A DNA stretch of 7,333 nt, taken from positions 1-7,333 of the forward strand of contig CAMNLO010000075.1 in the NCBI GenBank assembly GCA_946543095.1, read 5' to 3'. The notes beneath the pieces were generated by a model. That model saw only the letters and a list, made by a program, of their open reading frames with translations, was not told the DNA's origin and made no database searches. Of the stretch, positions 1 through 6,203 are shown one piece after another. The stretch is from an uncultured bacterium. Its GTDB lineage: Bacteria; Bacillota; Clostridia; Lachnospirales; Lachnospiraceae. Numbering within the stretch: position 1 is the first letter of the stretch; each line of letters starts with the position of its first letter. The position numbers and the translations under genes are program-made.

Positions 1-699
1 GCCCCCGAATCCCGCCGCAACAAAGGCCTTCAGTCCCGGCATGGCGCCTGCCATGGGGGTGATGGCGGGATAATTCGTGAAGTACAGGATGGAGCCCACC
101 GCCGCAAGAGCAGAGCCGATGACAAAGGTCGCGGAGATCACATTGTTGATCCTGATCCCCATGAGCTGGCTGGTGTCAAAATCCTTGGACACAGCCCGCA
201 TCGCCATGCCCACCTTGGTGTGGTTGATGAGCTGGGTCAGGGCCAGGACCAGAGCCAGCACCAAAACGGGAGTCAGGATCACTACCCATTTGGTCTGGGT
301 CCCCGCCACATTGATCGTGTCCGAAAGGAAAGGAATCACGGGATAGGTCATGGGCTGGCCGCCGGTGACGTACGTGGCGGTGTTCTGCAAAAGGTAGCTG
401 ACCCCGATGGCGGAGATCATCACGGACATACGGGGCGCTTCCCTGAGGGGCTTGTAGGCCACACGCTCAATGGTAAAGCCAAGGGCCACCGTCAGCAAAA
501 TCACCAGAGGCAGCGAAAGCCCGATGGGCAGTGAGGCCGTCAGATAGATCCCCATAAGGCCTGCCACCATGAACACATCGCCGTGGGCGAAGTTGATCAG
601 GCGCAGGATCCCGTATACGAGGGTATAGCCGATGGCGATGAGGGCGTACTGGCCGCCCACGGAAATGCCGGACAGCAGGACAGAAATGACGTATTCCAT
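1..699 (-). CDS. livH: Branched-chain amino-acid ABC transporter permease LivH (partial, C-terminus missing)
   Basis: Polytopic inner-membrane permease of the LivH family, which with LivM forms the channel through which LivJ-bound leucine/isoleucine/valine (or related amino acids) enter, powered by LivG/LivF. The minus-strand frame stays open from an ATG at 699 to the window edge, giving 233 codons; the family is usually about 290-300 residues, so the last fifth is outside the window. The family signature GYTLVYGILRLINFAHGDVF lies at residues 24-43, followed by repeated hydrophobic segments. A moderate AAAGGA ribosome site precedes the ATG by about eight bases. It lies downstream of livJ on the same strand across a 274-base gap rich in stem-loops, the usual binding-protein-then-permease order. 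Substrate assignment to branched-chain amino acids is by family only; related systems carry urea, amides or other amino acids. Confidence 0.93.
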   Translation of the reverse strand, partial: MEYVISVLLSGISVGGQYALIAIGYTLVYGILRLINFAHGDVFMVAGLMGIYLTASLPIGLSLPLVILLTVALGFTIERVAYKPLREAPRMSVMISAIGVSYLLQNTATYVTGGQPMTYPVIPFLSDTINVAGTQTKWVVILTPVLVLALVLALTQLINHTKVGMAMRAVSKDFDTSQLMGIRINNVISATFVIGSALAAVGSILYFTNYPAITPMAGAMPGLKAFVAAGFGG

Positions 700-720
700 A
701 TTGTTTTCCTTTGATGCGCG

Positions 721-776
721 GTTAGATGGTTAACATAAGACCAGTCGTATCTCTGATATTATGTTAACTATCTGAC
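721..776. repeat. Long inverted repeat upstream of livH
   Basis: Eighteen-base arms at 721-738 and 759-776 flank a 20-base loop. The inner ten bases (GTTAACATAA / TTATGTTAAC) are perfect, and the outer part has two differences. Those differences are G-U wobbles if read as plus-strand RNA but A-C mismatches in the minus-strand livJ-livH transcript. There is no T-run after it on the minus strand, so it is not an ordinary intrinsic terminator. It ends about 20 bases before the livH start codon. It may be an mRNA-stabilising or processing hairpin between livJ and livH, or a DNA operator with dyad symmetry. Confidence 0.6.
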
Positions 777-897
777 CGATCTGTTCATCTGCTTTCGTTT
801 ACCGTTAGAACTTTGCATTCCTTCCGCTCCGGGGCGCATGCACCCGGGAGAAGCAAATGAGATTTCATGTATCGCTGAGGCTCCACTCCCCTCTTCC

Positions 898-916
898 CCG
901 GGAACCTGGCTCCCGG
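898..916 (-). other. Stem-loop in the livJ-livH spacer
   Basis: Six-base-pair GC-rich stem CCGGGA / TCCCGG with a seven-base loop, located downstream of livJ in the direction of transcription. No T-tract follows, so it is better read as an RNA-protecting or processing hairpin than as a terminator. Support is only from base pairing seen by eye. Confidence 0.35.
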
Positions 917-939
917 AGAAAAGGAAAGTATTCTTACAC

Positions 940-957
940 CCCGCGCCCCTGCGCGGG
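940..957 (-). terminator. GC-rich hairpin after livJ, possible leaky terminator
   Basis: Perfect seven-base-pair stem CCCGCGC / GCGCGGG with a four-base loop, beginning 17 bases after the livJ stop codon. On the minus strand the hairpin is followed by GTGTAAGAATACTTTCC, which is T-poor, so full termination is unlikely. Hairpins here in liv-type operons are commonly thought to hold the 3' end of the abundant binding-protein message and reduce read-through into the permease genes; that role is inferred for this site. Confidence 0.45.
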
Positions 958-973
958 AAACATTCCGCTGAAC

Positions 974-2188
974 TCAGTTGCCGGAGCCGGTCTGCTGCTT
1001 CTCGAAGGCCCAGGTTCCGTTTTTGGTGTCCGCGGTCTTGATGAAGGCGGTGTCACGCACTGCATCGCCCACGGAATCGAAAGCGATGTCGCCGGAAACA
1101 CCCTTGTAGGTCACGCCGGGGATGGCTGCCTTGATGGCGCCCTTGTCCACGGAGCCAGCTGCCTTCAGAGCCTCCAGGGCCACATAGTATGCGTCATAGC
1201 CCATGGCGGTCACGGCGGAGATGGTGTCGTTGCCGCCGTTGTTGGTCAGCGCCTCGGAATTGCCGTTGATATACTCCTTGATGCCCTTATCGAAGGTCTC
1301 ATCGCCGCCCTCCTGATAGAAGGTGGAAACATAGAGCTGAAGGTTTGTGCCTGTGGTGGCCTCAAGGACCATGTTGTCATCCAGAGTATCGGAGCCCAGG
1401 AAAGGAATGGTGATATCCAGGGAAGCCGCCTGCTCCATGATCTGCTTTGCGTAAGCGATGGAAACGGGAGTGAAGATCACGTCCACTCCTTCGCTCTTGG
1501 CCTTGTTCAGATAAGAGGTGAAATCGGAGTTATTGGTGGGGAAGGAGTCGGAAATGACCTCGCCGCCGTTTGCCTCGAACACCTGGGTGAAGAATGCCAC
1601 CAGACCCTGATCGTACTCATTGCCGTTCTCACCAAGGCAGTATGCCTTCTTTGCGGAGAACTTATCCTTTGCGAAGTTTGCCAGCACATCTGCCTGGAAA
1701 TTGTCCAGGAAGCAGATCCGGAAGTAGTAGTCGTTCCCTGCGGTAACATTGGGGTTTGTGCAGGTCACGCCGATGGCTGCAAGACCCGCCTCTTCAAATT
1801 TGGGGCCGCCTGCCATGGACACGCCGGAACCATAGGAACCCAGCACCAGAGCCACATCCTTGCCCACCAGCTCGGAAGCTGCCGAGGGAGCCTTGTCGGA
1901 AGAGGAACCGTTGTCGGCATAGACCAGCTCTACATTGTAGGTCTTGCCGCCCACTTCCACAGTGGGGGTTTCCTGATTCGCGTACTGCATTCCCAGCATT
2001 TCCTTCTTGCCGCCGGAAGCGGAATCCCCGGTGGAAGGCTCAAAAACGCCGATGCGGACGGTGTCACCGCCTGCGCTCTGGGCCGCGGGAGCCGCCTGAT
2101 CAGTGCTGCTGGGAGCCGTTTCAGCGCCGCATGCCATGATAGAAAGAGTCATGGCTGCGGTCAGTGCGATCGCCAAAAACTTTTTCAT
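974..2188 (-). CDS. livJ: Branched-chain amino-acid ABC transporter substrate-binding lipoprotein (LivJ-like)
   Basis: Extracellular type 1 periplasmic-binding-fold protein (Peripla_BP_6 family), 404 residues. It begins with a lipoprotein signal: MKK, a hydrophobic stretch, then lipobox SIMAC with the lipidated cysteine at residue 20. A short S/A/T/Q-rich tether follows. The mature domain opens with VRIGVFEPSTGDSASGG and includes the ASELVGKDVALVLGSYGSGVSMA, YYFRICFLDNFQAD and VDVIFTPV segments and the AMGYDAYYVALEALKAAGS helix typical of LivJ-type proteins. The start is well supported by a strong AAGGAGGT site seven bases before the ATG. It is followed on the same strand by livH and preceded by its own consensus-like promoter with twin palindromes. 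Ligand preference cannot be read from the sequence: leucine/isoleucine/valine is the default family assignment, and other amino acids or amides are possible. Confidence 0.93.
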   Translation of the reverse strand: MKKFLAIALTAAMTLSIMACGAETAPSSTDQAAPAAQSAGGDTVRIGVFEPSTGDSASGGKKEMLGMQYANQETPTVEVGGKTYNVELVYADNGSSSDKAPSAASELVGKDVALVLGSYGSGVSMAGGPKFEEAGLAAIGVTCTNPNVTAGNDYYFRICFLDNFQADVLANFAKDKFSAKKAYCLGENGNEYDQGLVAFFTQVFEANGGEVISDSFPTNNSDFTSYLNKAKSEGVDVIFTPVSIAYAKQIMEQAASLDITIPFLGSDTLDDNMVLEATTGTNLQLYVSTFYQEGGDETFDKGIKEYINGNSEALTNNGGNDTISAVTAMGYDAYYVALEALKAAGSVDKGAIKAAIPGVTYKGVSGDIAFDSVGDAVRDTAFIKTADTKNGTWAFEKQQTGSGN

Positions 2189-2421
2189 AATGATTTACCT
2201 CCTTGCCGAGTACTTTGTGCATAGCGAACAGAGTCCGCATTGGGCAGGCGAAGCAGATCCAGGATCCTCCGACGCCATTCAGACCGGGGCTCGGCACCGG
2301 TCTGCGTCCGAAAGAAAAACGTCTCAGTGTTTTCTTTCAGACTTTGCCTCCCTGATGAAAGCTGATCTCCACAAAGAAACAGGCGGTGAGCGCTCAGCAT
2401 CTTCCCGCCTTTGGGAGATCA
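2189..2421 (-). promoter_or_regulatory. Long structured 5' leader of livJ
   Basis: About 250 bases separate the predicted livJ transcription start (near 2441) from its ATG. Hairpins visible by eye are: AGGCGG/CCGCCT at 2381-2386 and 2405-2410, enclosing the perfect palindrome TGAGCGCTCA (2387-2396); a nine-pair A/T-rich stem at 2310-2318 and 2330-2338; and an eight-pair stem CAGACCGG/CCGGTCTG at 2280-2287 and 2297-2304. None is followed by a clear T-run on the minus strand. I looked for the T-box GGGTGGNACCGCG signature and did not find it. No riboswitch class is recognised; some form of post-transcriptional control is possible. Confidence 0.4.
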
Positions 2422-2442
2422 TGTATACAAGTATGTATACAA
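2422..2442. promoter_or_regulatory. Twin TGTATACA palindromes, candidate operator of livJ
   Basis: Two copies of the eight-base palindrome TGTATACA lie at 2422-2429 and 2434-2441, twelve bases centre to centre. With the trailing A they also form a nine-base direct repeat. They begin six bases downstream of the livJ -10 hexamer, so they should cover positions about +1 to +20, where a bound repressor would block initiation. GTATAC-centred palindromes are common among GntR (FadR-type) regulator sites, but no regulator gene is in the window, so the family assignment is inference. Confidence 0.6.
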
Positions 2443-2447
2443 TCGCA

Positions 2448-2476
2448 ATTTTATCGTTTTTGGGGGTCTATGTCAA
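2448..2476 (-). promoter_or_regulatory. Housekeeping-sigma promoter of livJ
   Basis: On the minus strand a consensus -35 TTGACA (2476-2471) is separated by 17 bases from a -10 TAAAAT (2453-2448). Transcription is predicted to start near 2441. The promoter lies just past the stop codon of the CapA-like gene, so the liv unit is likely transcribed independently of the ribosomal operon upstream. The -35 hexamer also overlaps one arm of a small inverted repeat, TGTCA-N9-TGACA (2471-2489). Confidence 0.75.
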
Positions 2477-2495
2477 TTGTAATCTGACATGTGAG

Positions 2496-3731
2496 TTACC
2501 AGGTAATGACGCCCTCTTCGTCGATGGAAACCCCGGGAGAAATGGCTCTCAGATGGGCCAGGATCCGCTCCCTGTCCTCCCCGGAAAGCAGCTCTGTCCT
2601 GCAGCCCGACTGAAGGGCAGGCAGAAACTTCAGCTCCGAAAGCTCGCCTTCGGGAGAGATCACGGCTTCAAGAAGCCCCGTATCGATGGTTTTGGAATTA
2701 AACAGGAAATTCCCCAGACTGTAGAACACGGGAACGCCTCCCACCACATCGATCTTCTGCAGGATATGGGGATGGGCGCCGACGATAAGGTCCGCCCCGG
2801 CCTCCGCGATCTTCGGTCCCTGGTCCTGCTGGGCCCAGTCGATCTCCTCCTGATTTTCCGTTCCCCAATGGATGAAAACGATAAGAAAATCGCAGCTTTC
2901 GTTTGCTTCCCGGATCACCTCCAGAAGAGGGTCGATCTTCCAGCAGCGGAAGACGCCGGCGGAGGATTCCGTGGCCCCTTTCGTGTCAGGGATATCCAGC
3001 TTTTCGATCTGGGTGGCGGAAACAATGCCGATGGTCAGCTCCCCTTCCGTATAATAAAAGGGTTTCTTCGCCTCTGCCAGGTCATGGCCTGCGCCGATAT
3101 GAGGGATCCCCACGGAATCCAGCACATCCAGAGTGTCCAGAAGGGAGACCTCCCCATAGTCCGAGGCATGGTTGTTCGCCAGGTTCACAAGATCCGCCCC
3201 CATCTCCTTCAGATAGTTGGCAGTCTCCGGCTTCGCCCGGAAGGTGAAGAGCTTTCCGGGCAGAGGCTCGCCCCTGGTGGTATAAGGAAATTCGTTATTC
3301 ACAAGAAACAGATCGGCGCTTTGCATTTCTTCCATAAGCTCCGGGGAAAATGCGGAATGGATGTCGCCGCCGTTTTTGTTCACCGTGCTCATGACCGCGT
3401 AGCCCGAGTCAAAGAGAATATCCCCGGCAAAGGCGATGGTAACGGACTTCCCGGGCTCCGGCTCCGGGTCTTCCTCCGCCGGGGCAGGCTCCTCCTTTAC
3501 CGGCTCCTCCTCTTTTTTCGGGATGGCCTCCGGCACCGGTTTTGCAGGCTTGATGCTCTCCTCCTTCGCCTGCTCCTCCTTGTGCTTTTCCGTGCCTCTG
3601 TGCAGGGAGCCCGCCAGATACAGCCCTCCCAGGCCCACCGCCAGCACAAATAAAAGACTGAACCAGAATATCAGAAAATAATCCAGTCCAGTCTTTTTTC
3701 TTCTTTTGTTATCCGATTTCTGATCCCTCAA
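2496..3731 (-). CDS. CapA-family (poly-gamma-glutamate synthesis-type) membrane-anchored metallophosphatase-like protein
   Basis: A 411-residue protein of the PGA_cap / CapA family, which has a calcineurin-like phosphoesterase fold. It has a basic N-terminus, one membrane span at about residues 17-40, an extended E/K/P-rich linker to about 93, then the outward-facing domain. Visible family motifs are AFAGDILFD (metal-binding D104), NNEF (145-148), NLANNHASDYG (183-193), IHWG (287-290), GAHPH (318-322) and YSLGNFLF (337-344). CapA itself works in poly-gamma-glutamate capsule assembly, but stand-alone homologues are widespread in Clostridia and mostly uncharacterised; no capB/capC partners are present, so capsule synthesis is not claimed. 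The start is weak: a TTG at 3731 with no clear ribosome site and no in-frame ATG before residue 114. It begins 25 bases after rplA and may be co-transcribed with it. Confidence 0.85.
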   Translation of the reverse strand: MRDQKSDNKRRKKTGLDYFLIFWFSLLFVLAVGLGGLYLAGSLHRGTEKHKEEQAKEESIKPAKPVPEAIPKKEEEPVKEEPAPAEEDPEPEPGKSVTIAFAGDILFDSGYAVMSTVNKNGGDIHSAFSPELMEEMQSADLFLVNNEFPYTTRGEPLPGKLFTFRAKPETANYLKEMGADLVNLANNHASDYGEVSLLDTLDVLDSVGIPHIGAGHDLAEAKKPFYYTEGELTIGIVSATQIEKLDIPDTKGATESSAGVFRCWKIDPLLEVIREANESCDFLIVFIHWGTENQEEIDWAQQDQGPKIAEAGADLIVGAHPHILQKIDVVGGVPVFYSLGNFLFNSKTIDTGLLEAVISPEGELSELKFLPALQSGCRTELLSGEDRERILAHLRAISPGVSIDEEGVITW

Positions 3732-3756
3732 GACGCTCGTCGGGGCTGAGATCAGC

Positions 3757-4446
3757 TTAGATGGTGAGGGCGTTTACCCTGACGCCGGGGCCCATGGTGG
3801 AGGTCAGCGTCACAGTCTTTAAATACTGGCCCTTCAGTGCCGCGGGACGGGCCTTGTTCACGGCTTCCATCAGCGCACCGAAGTTCTCGGCGATCTGCTC
3901 CTCGGAGAAGCTTGCCTTGCCGATGGGCACATGGATGATGTTGGCCTTGTCCAGCCTGTACTCGATCTTACCGGCTTTGATCTCCTTGATTGCCTTTGCG
4001 ATATCCATGGTCACAGTCCCTGCCTTGGGGTTGGGCATCAGTCCCTTGGGACCTAAGACCTTACCTAAACGGCCTACAACACCCATCATATCGGGAGTGG
4101 CCACCACCACATCGAAATCCAGCCAGCCCTCGTTCTGGATCTTGGGGATCAGCTCATCGCCGCCGAAGAAATCAGCGCCGCTCTGCTCCGCTTCCGTCAG
4201 CTTATCGCCCTTTGCGAAGACCAGCACACGCACGCTCTTGCCGGTGCCGTTGGGAAGGACCACTGCGCCTCTGACCTGCTGATCGGCGTGACGGCCGTCG
4301 CAGCCGGTGCGAAGATGGACCTCGATGGTCTCGTCAAACTTCGCCTTGGCGTTTTCCTTCACAAGCTTCACCGCTTCCGGCACTTCATAGAGCTTCATGC
4401 GGTCGATCTTTGCTTTTGACTCCTTGTACTTCTTGCCTCTTTTCAT
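3757..4446 (-). CDS. rplA: 50S ribosomal protein L1
   Basis: L1 binds 23S rRNA at the L1 stalk, takes part in deacyl-tRNA release, and in many bacteria represses translation of the L11-L1 message. The 229-residue product matches the usual L1 length. Characteristic blocks are [43 protein letters not shown] and the C-terminal [10 protein letters not shown]. The ATG at 4446 is chosen because AAAAGGAGG sits seven bases before it and the protein then starts [11 protein letters not shown] as in homologues. An in-frame ATG 18 codons upstream (4500) lacks a good ribosome site and adds residues foreign to the family. It follows rplK across an unusually long 231-base spacer and is followed closely by the CapA-like gene instead of rplJ. 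Confidence 0.97.
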   Translation of the reverse strand: MKRGKKYKESKAKIDRMKLYEVPEAVKLVKENAKAKFDETIEVHLRTGCDGRHADQQVRGAVVLPNGTGKSVRVLVFAKGDKLTEAEQSGADFFGGDELIPKIQNEGWLDFDVVVATPDMMGVVGRLGKVLGPKGLMPNPKAGTVTMDIAKAIKEIKAGKIEYRLDKANIIHVPIGKASFSEEQIAENFGALMEAVNKARPAALKGQYLKTVTLTSTMGPGVRVNALTI

Positions 4447-4677
4447 GTATTCCTCCTTTTGGTAATGGAACGTCAGCAAATCAACCATACAGCCCTTCAC
4501 TGCTCAGGCCTTCTATCAAAGCTTCCGCAGCAAAAAACAGGTCGATCCCTGTTCGGTTCCTAACGGCAGGATCTGCAGTGCTATAGACTTGTCCCGCCTC
4601 CCAATTGTTACCTGATTTCCGTTATACCGGCCCAAGCCGGAGCATTCCTCTCCTGCGGCCGCGATCTTCGATCAGTC
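4447..4677 (-). other. Long rplK-rplA spacer with hairpins
   Basis: This 231-base stretch has no convincing gene. Besides the terminator-like hairpin described separately, it holds a five-pair stem CCGGC/GCCGG with a CCAA loop (4627-4640) without a T-run. I found no good promoter between the terminator-like hairpin and the rplA ribosome site, though some AT-rich hexamers are present. A CCTGCCGTTAGG stretch faintly recalls the end of L10-leader RNAs, but too weakly to call. Confidence 0.4.
4532..4553 (-). terminator. Weak intrinsic terminator or attenuator between rplK and rplA
   Basis: On the minus strand, AACAGG pairs with CCTGTT (4553-4548 with 4541-4536) around a six-base loop, and a run of six T (4537-4532) overlaps the stem end. 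This is the layout of an intrinsic terminator, though the six-pair stem with only three G-C pairs is weak. It would lower the amount of rplA and capA-like message relative to rplK. Whether it works cannot be told from the sequence. Confidence 0.45.
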
Positions 4678-5103
4678 TCAGTCTGTTACGGTAACGCCCA
4701 TGCTCCTTGCGGTGCCGGCGATCATGCTCATTGCAGCCTCGATGGACGCAGCGTTCAAGTCGGGCATTTTGGTCTCGGCGATCTCACGGATCTTATCCCT
4801 GGAGATGGTGGCCACCTTGGTCTTGTTGGGCACGCCGGAGCCCTTGTCGATGCCTGCCGCCTTCTTGATCAGGACTGCCGCGGGGGGCGTCTTGGTGATG
4901 AAGGAGAAGGAACGGTCCGCGTAAACAGTGATGACCACGGGGATGATGACATCGCCCTTGTCCGCTGTCTGGGCGTTGAACTGCTTTGTGAATTCAACGA
5001 TGTTAACACCGTGCTGGCCTAATGCCGGGCCCACAGGGGGAGCCGGAGTCGCCTTGCCGGCAGGGATCTGCAATTTGATGTAGCCTTCAACTTTCTTAGC
5101 CAT
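4678..5103 (-). CDS. rplK: 50S ribosomal protein L11
   Basis: L11 binds the GTPase-associated region of 23S rRNA and helps elongation-factor turnover and the stringent response. The 141-residue product has the standard length. The N-terminal domain carries [26 protein letters not shown] (proline-rich hinge region), the middle has [15 protein letters not shown], and the RNA-binding C-terminal domain ends [12 protein letters not shown]. The start is set by TTGGAGGAAA about nine bases before the ATG. It lies between nusG (113 bases upstream, with tandem palindromes) and rplA, the near-universal bacterial order. Confidence 0.98.
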   Translation of the reverse strand: MAKKVEGYIKLQIPAGKATPAPPVGPALGQHGVNIVEFTKQFNAQTADKGDVIIPVVITVYADRSFSFITKTPPAAVLIKKAAGIDKGSGVPNKTKVATISRDKIREIAETKMPDLNAASIEAAMSMIAGTARSMGVTVTD

Positions 5104-5138
5104 GGGTAGTTTCCTCCAAGTGTGATCTTAAACTATGA

Positions 5139-5165
5139 TGCCGCCAAAACCATCTTCAGCCGGCA
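5139..5165 (-). other. Stem-loop in the rplK leader
   Basis: TGCCG (5139-5143) and CGGCA (5161-5165) can pair around a 17-base loop, about 35 bases before the rplK start. It lies where L1-type autoregulatory sites are found upstream of rplK in other bacteria, but I do not recognise the L1-binding motif here. Pairing was judged by eye. Confidence 0.25.
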
Positions 5166-5168
5166 TAA

Positions 5169-5225
5169 GCGAATGATTAATTCACAGAAGCGAATTCTAA
5201 TTCGCAAAAGTGAATTTCAATTCGC
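5169..5225. repeat. Three tandem GCGAATT-type palindromes at the end of nusG
   Basis: Three related imperfect palindromes stand in a row: 5169-5185 (GCGAAT...AATTCAC), 5190-5205 (GCGAATTCTAATTCGC) and 5210-5225 (GTGAATTTCAATTCGC), separated by AGAA and AAAA. The unit spacing is 21 and 20 bases, about two helical turns. The third unit contains the nusG stop codon. In the transcript each can form a small hairpin and arms of different units can also pair with one another. No matching known element is recognised. Confidence 0.75.
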
Positions 5226-5819
5226 TTTCCTTACTTCCGCAAAACTGATCTCTACAGGCGTATCCCTGCCGAAGAGCTCCACATTGATCGTGGCGGTCTG
5301 CTTGCTGAAATCCAGCTTCTGCACCACGCCCTGGGTGTCCTTCCAGACCCCTGCCACCACAGAGATCAGATCGCCTTCTCCGAAGTCCACGTTGATCTTG
5401 CCGCTCTTGATGCCCAGAGGCTTGACCTCCGCGTCGGACAGGGGAACAGGCTTGCTGCCCGGCCCCACAAAGCCCGTGACGCCCCTGGTGTTGCGTACCA
5501 CGTACCAGGTGTCATCGTTCATGATCATGTGCACCAGCACATAACCCGGGAACAGCTTTCTCTGCACGTTCTTACGAACCCCGTTCTTCAGCTCGTAGGT
5601 GTCGATAACGGGGATCCTGACCTCCCGGATCTGCTCCTGAAGGGAACGGTTCTCGATGGTCTTCTCTATGTTCGCCTTGACCTTGTTCTCATAGCCGGAA
5701 TAAGTATGGACCACATACCACTTGGCAGGGGATTCATCTTCCGTCTCCCCCGCGGTCTCTCCGGTTTCAGCTTCGATCTCAGCGCCTTCTTCCAGAATAT
5801 CCTTTTCGTTCTCGTTCAT
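5217..5819 (-). CDS. nusG: Transcription termination/antitermination protein NusG
   Basis: NusG binds the RNA polymerase clamp through its NGN domain and uses its KOW domain to contact partners such as Rho or ribosomal protein S10. The 200-residue protein has the NGN domain at about 32-140 (KWYVVHTYSGYENKVK, RKLFPGYVLVHM, TRGVTGFVGPGSKPVPLSD) and the KOW domain at about 147-198 (GDLISVVAGVWKDTQGVV, FGRDTPVEISFAEV). The first 30 residues form an acidic tail with 13 Asp/Glu and one Lys that is longer than in typical 170-180-residue NusG; there is no internal ATG that would remove it. An AAGGA site precedes the ATG. It follows secE by nine bases in the classic secE-nusG pair, so the two are surely co-transcribed. 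Confidence 0.97.
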   Translation of the reverse strand: MNENEKDILEEGAEIEAETGETAGETEDESPAKWYVVHTYSGYENKVKANIEKTIENRSLQEQIREVRIPVIDTYELKNGVRKNVQRKLFPGYVLVHMIMNDDTWYVVRNTRGVTGFVGPGSKPVPLSDAEVKPLGIKSGKINVDFGEGDLISVVAGVWKDTQGVVQKLDFSKQTATINVELFGRDTPVEISFAEVRKAN

Positions 5820-5828
5820 AAAGCTTCC

Positions 5829-6029
5829 TTATAATGAAAGACCCGTCAGGAAATTAACTCCGTACTGGACTCCGAGATCCAGCACGGCAATGATAGCGCC
5901 CGTCACCAAAGACACAGCCAGAACGGCGACGCTCTGCTTCAGAAGATCCTCCTTATCAGGCCAGACGATCTTCTTGAACTCTGCCTTTACGCCTTTCCAA
6001 AAGCCCTTCCCGGAATTCTCGGCCGTCAT
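5829..6029 (-). CDS. secE: Preprotein translocase subunit SecE
   Basis: SecE clamps SecY in the SecYEG protein-export channel. The 66-residue product is the short Gram-positive type with one membrane span (about residues 33-60) behind an amphipathic helix. The family signature EFKKIVWP is at 17-24. The start codon overlaps the rpmG stop by one base (TAATG), and an AAGGAGA ribosome site lies inside the end of rpmG, which indicates translational coupling. nusG follows after nine bases. Identification is secure from the motif, size and the rpmG-secE-nusG order. Confidence 0.96.
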   Translation of the reverse strand: MTAENSGKGFWKGVKAEFKKIVWPDKEDLLKQSVAVLAVSLVTGAIIAVLDLGVQYGVNFLTGLSL

Positions 6030-6178
6030 TACTTTGTCTCCTTATGCAGAGTGTGTCTCTTGCAGAAACGGCAGTACTTCTTGATCTCCATCCTTTCGGG
6101 ATGATTCTTCTTTTCCTTTGTGGTGTTGTAGTTGCGCTGCTTGCACTCGGTGCAGGCAAGTGTGATCTTGGTCCGCAT
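6029..6178 (-). CDS. rpmG: 50S ribosomal protein L33, zinc-ribbon form
   Basis: L33 is a small 50S protein near the E site. The 49-residue product has two CxxC pairs, CTEC (C9, C12) and CRFC (C36, C39), so it is the zinc-binding (C+) paralogue rather than the zinc-free one induced under zinc starvation in some Firmicutes. [21 protein letters not shown] is the typical body. The ATG at 6178 follows TTTGGAGGATACT, a strong ribosome site; an in-frame ATG 11 codons upstream (6211) lacks one and would give a non-family N-terminus. It is the first gene of the operon and overlaps secE by one base. Confidence 0.97.
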   Translation of the reverse strand: MRTKITLACTECKQRNYNTTKEKKNHPERMEIKKYCRFCKRHTLHKETK

Positions 6179-6203
6179 AGTATCCTCCAAACAATTCATC
6201 ACA

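Noticed and set aside
857..2224. 455-codon plus-strand open frame antisense to livJ
   Set aside because: It lies over a well-supported livJ, has no recognised domain, and results from the GC-rich codon pattern of the opposite strand.
2189..2441. T-box riboswitch upstream of livJ
   Set aside because: The conserved T-box sequence and a paired terminator with T-run are not seen.
2103..3653. 516-codon plus-strand open frame, the longest in the window
   Set aside because: It spans the livJ start, the livJ promoter region and most of the CapA-like gene in antisense; the CapA motifs on the minus strand are clear and this product resembles no family.
4447..4500. Upstream start giving L1 an 18-residue N-terminal extension
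   Set aside because: The ATG at 4446 has a strong ribosome site and yields the standard L1 N-terminus and length.
4555..4620. Possible L10-leader RNA in the rplK-rplA spacer
   Set aside because: Only a CCTGCCGTTAGG stretch is reminiscent; the rest of the fold is not evident and rplJ-rplL does not follow.
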